Below, in pieces: positions 14,495-22,389 of a stretch of 25,232 nt of DNA. Position 1 is the stretch's first letter; each line of letters opens with the position of its first letter. This stretch comes from Clostridiales bacterium oral taxon 876 str. F0540 (lineage in GTDB: Bacteria > Bacillota > Clostridia > Clostridiales > Clostridiaceae). The stretch spans positions 1 to 25,232 of the forward strand of contig KE993476.1 in assembly GCA_000466585.1 (NCBI GenBank), in the 5' to 3' direction. The position numbers were made by a program, and so were the translations under genes. The notes beneath the pieces were generated by a model, which was given only the letters and a program-made list of their open reading frames with translations, was not told the origin of the DNA and searched no databases.

Positions 14495-15151
14495 TTATAT
14501 ATGAATTTCGAGGTTCTCTCCAATAAGCCCTATCTGCATTTTATTATTAAAATCAGAGTACTCTTCATGTGCCAGAATCCATGTATTTTTGCTTGAAAGC
14601 ATATTATCTTCAAGCTCATCAATATTTATTAATCCTTCAGTTCCCTTTACCGATATAATAGCACATCTGAATCCATTTACCTCCATTTTACAGGGTATCG
14701 AGTGTAAAGTTGTACTATAAATTTCAACCGCTACTCCTTCCGGAATAAAATAGGCTTCTATTCTTTTAAGGTCATACTGATTATCTATAATATCTTGAGT
14801 TCTGCCTGTAAAAATTACCATGTCAGTTACTGCAATAACTATTTTATTAGTTCTGTGAAAACCTAAATAGTTTAGTTTAGAATTCGTTCCATTACAATAT
14901 CCAGCCTGAATAGATATTTCTCCAAAGTACTTGTTTTCAAGCTCTTTAAATACAGTAGTTTTCTCTAAAAGTTCTGACGAAGGAACGGATAGTATCCCTT
15001 CCTCCGGAACCGGAGTCTTTTCCTCAATTAATTTAATCATTTCTGTAAAATCATATCCTGTAACTATTTTGCCATATTTCTTAAAGGATAAATTAGTAAT
15101 ACCCTTAATTTTAATCTGTCTGTTTAGCTTTCTTAATTGATTTAATGTCAT
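14495..15151 (-). CDS. DUF4867-family protein (cupin-like, sugar-metabolism context)
   Basis: A 218-aa cytosolic protein that I match from memory to DUF4867. The core 'QAGYCNGTNSKLNYLGFHRTNKIVIAVTD' (about residues 83-111) and 'RIEAYFIPEGVAVEIYSTTLHSIPC' (about 128-152) look cupin-like, with His, Glu and Tyr residues typical of a jelly-roll metal site. No experimental function is known to me. The family is often found among sugar catabolism genes. A longer reading frame opens at 15181, but GGGGGTG lies 6 nt before the ATG at 15151 ('MTLNQLRKLN'), so the shorter form is chosen. Here His97 in 'GFHR' replaces the usual 'EYHK' context as I recall it. Confidence 0.7.
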   Translation of the reverse strand: MTLNQLRKLNRQIKIKGITNLSFKKYGKIVTGYDFTEMIKLIEEKTPVPEEGILSVPSSELLEKTTVFKELENKYFGEISIQAGYCNGTNSKLNYLGFHRTNKIVIAVTDMVIFTGRTQDIIDNQYDLKRIEAYFIPEGVAVEIYSTTLHSIPCKMEVNGFRCAIISVKGTEGLINIDELEDNMLSSKNTWILAHEEYSDFNNKMQIGLIGENLEIHI

Positions 15152-15253
15152 TAAAGCACCCCCTTTTAAACCATTTATCAATAACTATCGCATATAACTT
15201 TTTGTCTTTGCATCTGTTATTATCTTCAAGGATGCCTTATTTAATTCAATATA

Positions 15254-15286
15254 AAACTGCTGTATAAAAATTGTATACAGCAGTTT
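15254..15286 (-). terminator. Intrinsic terminator of the chemoreceptor gene
   Basis: Stem AAACTGCTGTATA / TATACAGCAGTTT (13 bp, perfect) with a 7-nt loop, about 25 bp after the receptor stop codon. An AT-only tandem repeat lies between (15289-15328). Confidence 0.85.
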
Positions 15287-15310
15287 CTATTATTTTTATA
15301 TATTATATTT

Positions 15311-16936
15311 TTATATATTATATTTTTCTATGCTATTAAACATATGTTTAGACATCTCGGCTAAATCACCTGCTGCTACTGTTAACTCTTCTATTGAAGC
15401 GTTTTGTTCTTCTACGGAGGAAGTTATTTCTTGCGCTGAGGCTGAAACTTCTTCAGAAACTAATGCAACATTTTCAACTTTATTAATAACTTCGTTCTTA
15501 GAAACTATTACGCTGCCTAAAGCTCTATTAACCTCTTCTATTTGCGGAACTATATCATTTACTTCCTTAATTATTTCCTTAAATGATATAACTGTTTTAT
15601 TAACATCTTCGCTTTGACTAGACATTTTGCTTGATACATCCTTAGCAGTAGAGGAAACATCTTCAGCCTCAACAGTAATTCTTTCAACCAGTTGTGCTAT
15701 TCCTTTAGAAGAATCCAATACTTGTTCTGCCAGCTTTCTTATCTCTTCAGCAACTACTGCAAATCCTTTACCAACTTCTCCCGCTCTAGCCGCTTCTATA
15801 GCAGCATTTAAGGCTAATAAATTAGTTTGCTCAGCTACAGCATTTATTACATCTGTTATAGTTGTAATTTGTCCTACACTATTATCAAGTAAAGATAATT
15901 TTTCTATAACATATTTAAAGGTGCTAGTTACATCATTAATAGATTTTACAAGCATTTCAATCTTATCCGAGCCATTATCCGCTACATCTTTAATCTTAAT
16001 ACTTCCTTCTGTAACATTCTGAAGCTTTCTATTAACTTCGTCTAAAGTTACGCCAAAGCTCTCGAGCATATTAACTGTATCTGTAATATTCTCAGATTGT
16101 TTGGAAGCACCTACTGCAACTTCTTCAATAGCCTTAGCTACACCATTGCTTGAAGCAGATATCTGCTCGGTAGATGATGCTAAATTACCTGAAACCGAAC
16201 TTAACTTATCAGACGAATTTTTTATATTTCCTATCATATTTTTAATTGTAGACATTGTTGTGTTCATGGCATCAGCCAAAATAGAAATCTCATCCTTAGT
16301 ATTAACTTTAAACTCAACACTAAAATCTCCCTTTGCTACCTCTTGTATCGCTTTAGTTATCTTCTTAATTGGCTTTGAAAGTCTATTTGATTCAATATAA
16401 GAAATTGCTATTGCTATTATTAATATAAAAATAAGAAATCTTAAGGACTTAACTACTATTCCTTTCGTATCTATGCTTACTGATATTCCAACAGACAAAG
16501 CTCCATCCCCAAAGCTTTCTCCTTGAACCGGTATTATTACTTGAAGTATATTTTCTTTATTTTCTCCTGCAGAAAGTTCTGATGTATCTTTGCCATCTGA
16601 AATAACCTTTTTAGTTTTACTATCACCATCTTGTCCAACTTTTGATTTGTCACTACTCGCAACTATCTTATTATTCTTATCAATAACGTTAATAAATGCT
16701 ATTGAATTCTGATGGCCCTTAGTTCTTTCCAAAAATTCTTGTACTTTTTCATTGCTTGATGAGTTAGATCCTCTAAGTCCATCTGCTATTTGCATAGCTA
16801 ATGCACTATTTTGCTCTTGAAGCTGATCTCCCATGCTGCCTATAAGCTGACTAGCAATAAGACCAGTAGTCCCAATAATACATAAAAGAGCTAATCCTAA
16901 GTAACTTATTGTCAATTTTCTTCTTATGGTTTTCAT
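15311..16936 (-). CDS. Methyl-accepting chemotaxis protein
   Basis: A 541-aa transmembrane chemoreceptor. TM1 is at about residues 9-30. An extracellular domain of about 130 residues follows; 'FINVIDKNNKIVASSDKSKVGQ' resembles a single Cache/PAS-like sensor. TM2 is at about 162-180 ('LRFLIFILIIAIAISYI'). HAMP follows (about 183-235), then the methyl-accepting coiled coil to the end. The CheA/CheW-binding tip is canonical: 'AEQTNLLALNAAIEAARAGE' and 'GKGFAVVAEEIRKLAEQ'. No C-terminal CheR-binding pentapeptide is seen. The ligand cannot be inferred. The start ATG has GGAGGAAAAGGG upstream. It is monocistronic, not linked to che genes here. Confidence 0.95.
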   Translation of the reverse strand: MKTIRRKLTISYLGLALLCIIGTTGLIASQLIGSMGDQLQEQNSALAMQIADGLRGSNSSSNEKVQEFLERTKGHQNSIAFINVIDKNNKIVASSDKSKVGQDGDSKTKKVISDGKDTSELSAGENKENILQVIIPVQGESFGDGALSVGISVSIDTKGIVVKSLRFLIFILIIAIAISYIESNRLSKPIKKITKAIQEVAKGDFSVEFKVNTKDEISILADAMNTTMSTIKNMIGNIKNSSDKLSSVSGNLASSTEQISASSNGVAKAIEEVAVGASKQSENITDTVNMLESFGVTLDEVNRKLQNVTEGSIKIKDVADNGSDKIEMLVKSINDVTSTFKYVIEKLSLLDNSVGQITTITDVINAVAEQTNLLALNAAIEAARAGEVGKGFAVVAEEIRKLAEQVLDSSKGIAQLVERITVEAEDVSSTAKDVSSKMSSQSEDVNKTVISFKEIIKEVNDIVPQIEEVNRALGSVIVSKNEVINKVENVALVSEEVSASAQEITSSVEEQNASIEELTVAAGDLAEMSKHMFNSIEKYNI

Positions 16937-16988
16937 TTTCCCTTTTCCTCCGTAAAAACCTGCATTTTAGGCAATATAAGTAGATTTA

Positions 16989-17017
16989 ATTTTACCCTTA
17001 TTATAAAATAAACACAA
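16989..17017 (-). promoter_or_regulatory. Probable promoter of the chemoreceptor gene
   Basis: Minus strand: TTGTGT, 17 nt, TAAAAT, about 50 bp before the start codon. A sigma-D match (TAAA...GCC) is present but lacks the GATA part. Confidence 0.45.
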
Positions 17018-17055
17018 TATACAAATGGTAAACAATGCATTAACTTTTAAAAAAT

Positions 17056-17083
17056 AAAAAGACCGTTAAATAACGGTCTTTTT
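17056..17083 (-). terminator. Intrinsic terminator of the ferredoxin gene
   Basis: Perfect stem AAAAAGACCGTTA / TAACGGTCTTTTT, 2-nt apparent loop, 7 bp after the ferredoxin stop. It may work in both directions. Confidence 0.9.
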
Positions 17084-17090
17084 AGTAAGA

Positions 17091-17261
17091 TTACTCTTGA
17101 ACAGGTGCTCCTACTGGGCAAACATTAGCGCAATTTCCACAATCTATGCAGTTATCTGCATCTATTACAAATATGCTATCTCCTTCGCTTATACAACTAA
17201 CTGGGCATTCAGCAGCACATGCACCGCAGCTTATGCAAGCATCAGTAATTTTGTATGCCAT
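17091..17261 (-). CDS. 2[4Fe-4S] ferredoxin (clostridial type)
   Basis: A 56-aa electron carrier of the classic clostridial 8Fe class (usual length 55-56). It has two CxxCxxCxxxCP cluster motifs: 'CISCGACAAECP' near residues 9-20 and 'CIDCGNCANVCP' near 38-49. It serves as the low-potential electron acceptor or donor for pyruvate:ferredoxin oxidoreductase and hydrogenase. The ATG has AGGAGGAG 6-7 nt upstream, with a good promoter and a strong terminator, so it is a monocistronic gene. It is easily lost by minimum-length filters. The only shadow reading frame on the plus strand is not a gene. Confidence 0.96.
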   Translation of the reverse strand: MAYKITDACISCGACAAECPVSCISEGDSIFVIDADNCIDCGNCANVCPVGAPVQE

Positions 17262-17304
17262 AGTATACTCCTCCTAAATATTTTAATATGGATTGTCCAT
17301 TCTT

Positions 17305-17332
17305 ATTTTACCACTATTTAAAATATTTTCAA
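17305..17332 (-). promoter_or_regulatory. Promoter of the ferredoxin gene
   Basis: Minus strand: TTGAAA, 16 nt, TAAAAT, about 45 bp before the ATG. It shows the ferredoxin is transcribed separately from the HMA-like gene and ricT upstream. Confidence 0.55.
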
Positions 17333-17340
17333 AGTTTTTT

Positions 17341-17544
17341 TTAAAGAACAGTATACCCTAGATCCTCAAGGCATTGAACTAATTTATCTTCATTTAAAAA
17401 GTACTTGTCATATACAACATTTACTTCTTGCTTTTCTTTATTGATCTGACAGGCTATAACCCCTTCATTCATGGATATAGCCTCTCTGATACTATTAACA
17501 TCAGCTAAGCTCTTCATGTTTGCAATCTTAATAACGGACTTCAT
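17341..17544 (-). CDS. HMA-like (heavy-metal-associated fold) small protein lacking the CxxC
   Basis: A 67-aa protein with the beta-alpha-beta-beta-alpha-beta pattern of copper chaperone / HMA domains: 'VIKIANM' (strand 1), 'DVNSIREAISMNEGV' (helix), 'QEVNVVYDKYFLNEDKLVQCLEDLGYTVL' (strand, helix, strand). The metal-binding loop that normally reads MxCxxC is replaced by 'MKSLAD' (residues 10-15), so it cannot bind Cu or Zn in the usual way. Cys32 and Cys58 lie elsewhere. GGGGGG is 9 nt before the ATG. It follows ricT by 24 bp on the same strand, probably as the last gene of the yaaQ-holB-ricT operon. Its role is unknown. Confidence 0.75.
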   Translation of the reverse strand: MKSVIKIANMKSLADVNSIREAISMNEGVIACQINKEKQEVNVVYDKYFLNEDKLVQCLEDLGYTVL

Positions 17545-17568
17545 TAAAATTGGCCCCCCTAGTTTTCC

Positions 17569-18480
17569 TTAGTTTTCTTTAAATAATTCCTTTATTTCTT
17601 TTACATCTACATCTACATCTTGAATTTCGATTTCTATCTCTTCTTCATCAATTATTCCCTCATAACCACCAGAAACTAAAGTTACCTTTTCAATGCTGTA
17701 ATCCCTAATTACTTCTTCACCATCTTTTGGTTTTATCTTAACTTTAACCATTTCCTTAACAACACTATTTGAAACAACTTCTCCTCTTCCATCTTCTGTA
17801 TCTACTACAGAACCTACTCTTGGAAGTCTTTTTCTAATATCCTCATAAGTGTCTTGTTCATAGTTTAAGCAGCACATCAATCTTCCGCAAATTCCTGAAA
17901 TTTTAGTAGGATTTAAGGAAAGATTTTGTTCCTTAGCCATTTTTATTGATACTGGAACGAAATCACCCAGAAAACTTGAACAGCATAAAGGCCTTCCACA
18001 TGGTCCAAGGCCTCCAACCATTTTTGACTCATCCCTTACACCTATTTGTCTAAGTTCTATTCTCGTTCTGAAAATAGTAGCTAAATCTTTTACAAGTTCT
18101 CTAAAGTCAACCCTTCCGTCTGCCGTAAAATAAAATATAACTTTATTATTATCAAAAGTATATTCTACATCTATAAGCTTCATAACAAGCTTATGTTCTT
18201 GAATTTTTTCAAGGCATATTCTGAAGGCTTCCTGTTCCTTTACCTTGTTTTCTTTATGTTGAGTCTCATCCTCCATTGTAGCTTTCCTAATAACACTTTT
18301 AAGAGGTGAAACAATATCTTCGTCATTAATAAATTTGGTTCCGGTTACACACTCACCAAACTCTATACCTCTAGCTGTCTCCACTATCACATTTTCACCC
18401 TTTTGAATATCTAAATCGCCAGGATCAAAATAATATATTTTTCCAGCCTTTTTAAAACGAATACCTGCAACTTTTACCAT
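17569..18480 (-). CDS. ricT: RicT / YaaT (PSP1-domain regulatory iron-sulfur protein)
   Basis: A 303-aa cytosolic PSP1-domain protein. In B. subtilis RicT forms the RicA-RicF-RicT complex that binds [4Fe-4S] clusters, stimulates RNase Y mRNA maturation and affects Spo0A activation. The cysteine motifs are present: C161, C166, C167 in 'CGRPLCC' and C198, C203, C204 in 'CGRLMCC'. 'VRDESKMVGGLGPCGRPLCC' is the family signature. The tail (about 265-303) is very acidic. An upstream in-frame ATG at 18504 exists, but AGGAGG lies 5 nt before the ATG at 18480, so the shorter form is chosen. It lies 31 bp after holB, in the order seen in B. subtilis. ricA and ricF are not in this window. Confidence 0.94.
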   Translation of the reverse strand: MVKVAGIRFKKAGKIYYFDPGDLDIQKGENVIVETARGIEFGECVTGTKFINDEDIVSPLKSVIRKATMEDETQHKENKVKEQEAFRICLEKIQEHKLVMKLIDVEYTFDNNKVIFYFTADGRVDFRELVKDLATIFRTRIELRQIGVRDESKMVGGLGPCGRPLCCSSFLGDFVPVSIKMAKEQNLSLNPTKISGICGRLMCCLNYEQDTYEDIRKRLPRVGSVVDTEDGRGEVVSNSVVKEMVKVKIKPKDGEEVIRDYSIEKVTLVSGGYEGIIDEEEIEIEIQDVDVDVKEIKELFKEN

Positions 18481-18511
18481 AATGCCTCCTATAATAGGTA
18501 ACAATAAATAT

Positions 18512-19459
18512 CTATATATCTAAAAACTTAAGCAGCATAGTACTGAATGTAAGTGAAGGATTAACATTTCTTTCTAACTTCTGCCTTGTTTCATTTACTA
18601 TATCTATAATATCATTTAATGAACTAAAAGAAAATAAGGAAGCTGATTCTTTTATGTCATTAATCTTATCTAAGTTTACAACCAGCTCATCTTTACCAGT
18701 CTCTTTATAAACTAAAATGTCTCTGACAAATGATAGCATCCAAGTTAAAGTTTCCTGCCAATCATTTTTATATTTCATAAAGAATTCTTCATATTTTAAA
18801 AATTCCCTAGCTTTCTTACTGCTCATACTTAAAAATATGTTTAATATAGTATTTCTGATCTCTTTAAAGCTTTCATCTTCGATAAACCTCACTGCTCTTC
18901 CTGGTATACCGTCGCTAAAGGCAGTTACAGCTTTGATTTCATTTAAAGATATATTTGTATATTTTATTTTTAAAAACCTTTCCATTTCATCTGAAGTCAG
19001 TCTCTGAAGCTTATGAATCTGGCATCTTGACCTAATAGTTTCTAATATATTTTCAAGCTTTTCACATAACAGAATTATAAAAACCCCCTGTGGAGGTTCT
19101 TCTATAGTTTTTAAAAAAGCATTCTGAGCATCCGCTGTCATTTTGTTTGCTTCATATATTATTATAACCTTTTTATTTCCTTCATAAGGTTTTTTATTTA
19201 TTTCGTCTATTATTTCTTCAACCAAATACTTTATACCAATAGTTTGCTTATTAGAGGGAACTTTAAACTCAATAAGATCAGCATATTCTCTATCATAGTC
19301 TTTACCTAAAAGCTTAAGTCCTATACCTCTTGCCATTAAACTTTTTCCAATTCCATCTTCGCCAACGATAAGATGGGCATGTGAAAACATGCCCGAATTT
19401 ATTGATGCACTTATTTGATTTTTTATATTTTCATGCCCAATTATTTTTTCAAAATTCAA
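18512..19459 (-). CDS. holB: DNA polymerase III delta-prime subunit
   Basis: A 315-aa AAA+ clamp-loader subunit that helps open and load the sliding clamp at replication forks. The Walker A-like 'GEDGIGKS' is at 33-40, 'AFLKTIEEPPQGVFIILLCE' forms the Walker B-distal region, and the sensor 1 SRC motif is in 'TIRSRCQIHKL'. The four-cysteine zinc finger found near residues 50-65 in B. subtilis and E. coli delta-prime is absent ('LLGKDYDREYADLIEF' instead). The start is TTG with AAGGAG 8 nt upstream. It lies 54 bp after yaaQ and 31 bp before ricT on the same strand. yaaR, present between yaaQ and holB in B. subtilis, is missing. Confidence 0.93.
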   Translation of the reverse strand: MNFEKIIGHENIKNQISASINSGMFSHAHLIVGEDGIGKSLMARGIGLKLLGKDYDREYADLIEFKVPSNKQTIGIKYLVEEIIDEINKKPYEGNKKVIIIYEANKMTADAQNAFLKTIEEPPQGVFIILLCEKLENILETIRSRCQIHKLQRLTSDEMERFLKIKYTNISLNEIKAVTAFSDGIPGRAVRFIEDESFKEIRNTILNIFLSMSSKKAREFLKYEEFFMKYKNDWQETLTWMLSFVRDILVYKETGKDELVVNLDKINDIKESASLFSFSSLNDIIDIVNETRQKLERNVNPSLTFSTMLLKFLDI

Positions 19460-19513
19460 GTTTACCGCTCCTTAGTAGTTATGCAGTATAATTGTTTGCC
19501 ATAGTTTAATTTA

Positions 19514-19843
19514 TCATATTTTTATGAACTTATCTACATCTACCACAAATATAGTTGCTCCTCCAACCTCAACTTCAACAGGATATGGGACATATACCCC
19601 TGTAGAACCTGCAACTGGAGATGGTGAAGTAACAACCTGATCTCTTGTCTTACAAACCTCTTCTATTACGCTGAGAACTTTATCAACTTTTTCAGCTTCA
19701 ACACCTATCATTAAAGTAGTATTTCCAGCTTTTAAAAATCCTCCTGTGGTTGCTAACTTTGTAACTCTAAAGCCTGCATCATTTAAAACATCTATAAGTT
19801 CACCTGCATCGTCATCTTGAACAATAGCAATTATAAGTTTCAT
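19514..19843 (-). CDS. darA: Cyclic-di-AMP receptor DarA/PstA (YaaQ, PII-like)
   Basis: A 109-aa trimeric PII-like signalling protein (DUF970). It binds the second messenger c-di-AMP; R26 and T28 in 'FRVTKLATTGGFL' and the 'GNTTLMIGV' strand are the known ligand-contact regions. The large loop 'TSPSPVAGSTGVYVPYP' (about 72-88) is typical. Length matches the family (109). The ATG has TGGAGG 6-7 nt upstream. It is the first gene of the probable darA-holB-ricT-HMA operon. A possible promoter (TTGCAA, 17 nt, TAAATT on the minus strand near 19880-19915) is weak. The downstream target protein is not established in general. Confidence 0.95.
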   Translation of the reverse strand: MKLIIAIVQDDDAGELIDVLNDAGFRVTKLATTGGFLKAGNTTLMIGVEAEKVDKVLSVIEEVCKTRDQVVTSPSPVAGSTGVYVPYPVEVEVGGATIFVVDVDKFIKI

Positions 19844-20053
19844 ATAAATACCTCCATAATATTTAATTTGATTATATTTAATTTACATCTTTTTCTAAAT
19901 TTTTGCAATACTTAATTTCAAAGACTTCACCAATATTGATTACTATAATTTTATTATATAATAAATCACCAAAAGCGTTCTAGAGAATATACTGAAATTA
20001 AGGTGCTAAGGATTAAAGCTGAGTCAGACAAATTATAAAAAGGAGGGTCTCAT

Positions 20054-20290
20054 ATGAGCAAAAAATGCTGTAATAACAATTATGGACTACTAGATGGTTT
20101 AGGCTTCGGTTCTAGAAAACCTAGTTTATCTAACCTAATCATATTAATACTTATTATACTCCAATTTAATGGTAATAACAATTGGCTAGGAAATGGTAAT
20201 GCAGGCTATCAAGGAATCGATAATGGAATTCTGTTCATAATTGCATTATTCTACTTAAGCTGCTGCAGCCCATGCAAAGAAAGCTGCTAG
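20054..20290 (+). CDS. Small membrane-associated protein with terminal cysteine clusters, unknown
   Basis: A 78-aa protein I do not recognise. It starts 'MSKKCCNNNYG', contains two hydrophobic stretches (about 27-37 'SNLIILILIILQF' and 58-69 'GILFIIALFYL') separated by an Asn/Gly-rich segment, and ends in a cysteine cluster (C70, C71, C74, C78). A strong ribosome site (AAAAGGAGGG, 6-8 nt before ATG) and a following terminator show it is a real gene. It stands alone on the plus strand between tmk and darA, breaking the conserved operon. Small Gly/Asn-rich hydrophobic proteins of this style are often sporulation or spore-coat proteins in clostridia, but that is only a guess. Confidence 0.7.
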   Translation: MSKKCCNNNYGLLDGLGFGSRKPSLSNLIILILIILQFNGNNNWLGNGNAGYQGIDNGILFIIALFYLSCCSPCKESC

Positions 20291-20313
20291 AACTGCTAAT
20301 GACTAATACTTAA

Positions 20314-20357
20314 AAAGAGCATCTGTAGATAATTCTATCTTTCTACAGATGCTCTTT
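20314..20357. terminator. Bidirectional terminator between 20054 gene and tmk
   Basis: A 16-bp perfect stem AAAGAGCATCTGTAGA / TCTACAGATGCTCTTT with a 12-nt loop and A/T flanks. It serves the plus-strand small gene and the end of tmk. Confidence 0.88.
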
Positions 20358-20359
20358 GA

Positions 20360-20977
20360 TTATATTAAATTCTCTATCATACTTATGATATCATTATGTA
20401 TATCTTCCATGGGCCTGTTAGCATCAACAGAAGTTATATATTCAGCTGAATCAACTAAATTCATATAACCATCATATACTCTTTTATGAAACTCGTCTCC
20501 ACTGTTTTCTAATCTGTCTAGAGACCTCTGCTTAGACTTTCTTCTTAGCCCTTCCTCAAAAGGTATTGTAAGTAAAAATGTTATATCAGGCCTTAATCCA
20601 TCAGTAGCTGCTAGGTTTATACTTCTTACTCTATCTTCTCCGAGATTCCTTCCAATACCCTGATATACAATTGAAGATTCTACAAATCTATCGCAAATTA
20701 CTACTTTGCCCTCATTTAACGCCGGCTTAATAACTTCACTAACAAGCTGAGCGCGAGAAGCTGCATATAAGAGAGCTTCACACATACTAGACATTTCTTT
20801 ATTCTCATTATCCAATACGATATTTCTTATCTTTTCACTTATTTTTGTCCCGCCCGGCTCTCTTGTAAATATTATTTCAAAACCTTTCTTTTCTAAATAA
20901 TCCTTAAGCAATTCGATTTGTGTAGACTTTCCGGATCCATCCGGACCTTCAAATGTTATTAATAATCCTTTATTCAT
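20360..20977 (-). CDS. tmk: Thymidylate kinase
   Basis: A 205-aa kinase that phosphorylates dTMP to dTDP with ATP for DNA synthesis. The P-loop 'GPDGSGKST' is at 11-19, the DR(Y/F) motif is in 'VICDRFVESSIVYQG', and 'FTREPGGT' near 40 binds dTMP. The lid region 'EEGLRRKSKQRSLDRLE' has several Arg residues. An upstream GTG at 20986 overlaps the end of the decarboxylase gene, but GGAG is 8 nt before the ATG at 20977, giving 'MNKGLLITFEG'; I prefer this. The gene follows the yaaO homologue by 5 bp, as in B. subtilis. Confidence 0.95.
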   Translation of the reverse strand: MNKGLLITFEGPDGSGKSTQIELLKDYLEKKGFEIIFTREPGGTKISEKIRNIVLDNENKEMSSMCEALLYAASRAQLVSEVIKPALNEGKVVICDRFVESSIVYQGIGRNLGEDRVRSINLAATDGLRPDITFLLTIPFEEGLRRKSKQRSLDRLENSGDEFHKRVYDGYMNLVDSAEYITSVDANRPMEDIHNDIISMIENLI

Positions 20978-20982
20978 TCTTA

Positions 20983-22389
20983 TCACTCCACTACGGTAAT
21001 ATGCTCATCATCAATTCCAAGTATAGTTACATTATTCTCTAAGTAATATCTTATCATATCTAACACTGTTATATCTATAACTTCTCCAGGGTTTATTAGC
21101 GGAATACCGGGAGGATATGGGACAACTGCTTTTCCGCAAACCTTTCCTACAGCCTCAGTTATACTTATATTCTTCTTCTCCATATCAACAACTTGCCAAG
21201 GCATAAGTTTTATTTCAGGTATATATGTCTTTTGCTCCCTTACTTGTTTTTCTTTTAGTAATTCAATATCACATTCACTAAGAGCCTTATATAATTCCTC
21301 AAAATCCTTATCTTTATTGAAAGGAGAAAATATTAAAACTACGTTAGAAGCATCGCTCATTTCACCTTGTATTTTCTTGCTTCTTAAATATTCTAAAAGC
21401 TTATGCCCGCTGAGTCCACTGCCTAAATTTATAACGTAACGACTTAAATCCATATTAGTAATATCATTGCTATCTAAAATATGAAAGAACTTAAGTTTAT
21501 TAATTTTAGCTCTATATATGTTTGCCCTTCTTATAAGTTCTTCATAGTCTTTTTTGCCATACTCTTCTAGATAATATCTTCCATAATCCATTGAAGCCAT
21601 CAAAATATAGGATGGGCTTGTACTCATAAAAGCGCTAACATAAAAATCAACTTTTTCTGTATCCACTCCTTGACCCACATGAAGATATGCCGTTTGAGTA
21701 AGACTTGAAAGAGTTTTATGGCAGCTCATAACCACCATATCTGCTCCAAGCCTAACTGCACTCTCAGGCAAGGCCTCGTTTACCCCAAAGTGAGCTCCAT
21801 GAGCTGAATCAATAAGCACTTTCATATCGTATTTTTTTGCTTCATTAATAATAAATTTTAAATCAGGACATATACCATAATAATTAGGATAAGTGATTAC
21901 TATACCTTTTGCATCGCTATTTTCTTCTATTATACTTAAAAAATGCTCCATATCAATTGACATAGGAGCATTATACTTCTCATTGATTTCATTTCTTATA
22001 TATACCGGTTTTAATTTTCGCATAATTATTCCGTTAAAAACACTTCTATGACAGTTTCTTTCTACTATAATTTTATCACCTTCACTAAAAGTTGAAAAAA
22101 TCATAGCTAGATTTCCGCTTGTACTTCCATTTACTAAAAAATATGATTTTTTACTTTTATAAAATTTGCTTAACAGATCTTGTGCTTCTCTTATTATGCC
22201 CTCTGGATGATGGAGGTTATCTACCCCGTCAACCTCTGTAATATCCATTTTTAAAATATTACTATATATATCCTTGCCAATATCTGTACTTAAAAATCCT
22301 CTGCCGCCTTTATGCCCAGGCATAGTAAGCGGGATATTGTTTTCATTAGTATATCTTAAAAGCCCTTCTACAAGTGGTAATTTAGACAA
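20983..22389 (-). CDS. yaaO: PLP-dependent Orn/Lys/Arg decarboxylase family protein (YaaO-like)
   Basis: A 468-aa fold-type I PLP enzyme of the SpeA/YaaO group, which lacks the wing domain of the large inducible decarboxylases. The PLP-binding lysine is K225 in 'SCHKTLSSLTQ'. D194 and H197 are in 'IDSAHGAHFG', 'GSTSGN' is near 88-93, and the N-terminal 'PGHKGG' is near 24-29. Family members decarboxylate arginine or lysine; the substrate here is not determined. The C-terminal 'PYPPGIPLINPGE' is standard. The start is TTG, with GAGGAGAGGA upstream, inside the end of gin (22-bp overlap), so the two are coupled. It is co-transcribed with tmk. Confidence 0.92.
   Translation of the reverse strand: MSKLPLVEGLLRYTNENNIPLTMPGHKGGRGFLSTDIGKDIYSNILKMDITEVDGVDNLHHPEGIIREAQDLLSKFYKSKKSYFLVNGSTSGNLAMIFSTFSEGDKIIVERNCHRSVFNGIIMRKLKPVYIRNEINEKYNAPMSIDMEHFLSIIEENSDAKGIVITYPNYYGICPDLKFIINEAKKYDMKVLIDSAHGAHFGVNEALPESAVRLGADMVVMSCHKTLSSLTQTAYLHVGQGVDTEKVDFYVSAFMSTSPSYILMASMDYGRYYLEEYGKKDYEELIRRANIYRAKINKLKFFHILDSNDITNMDLSRYVINLGSGLSGHKLLEYLRSKKIQGEMSDASNVVLIFSPFNKDKDFEELYKALSECDIELLKEKQVREQKTYIPEIKLMPWQVVDMEKKNISITEAVGKVCGKAVVPYPPGIPLINPGEVIDITVLDMIRYYLENNVTILGIDDEHITVVE

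Noticed and set aside
15330..16400. Three plus-strand reading frames antisense to the chemoreceptor
   Set aside because: Ser/Thr/Ala-rich shadows of a coiled-coil gene, with no ribosome sites.
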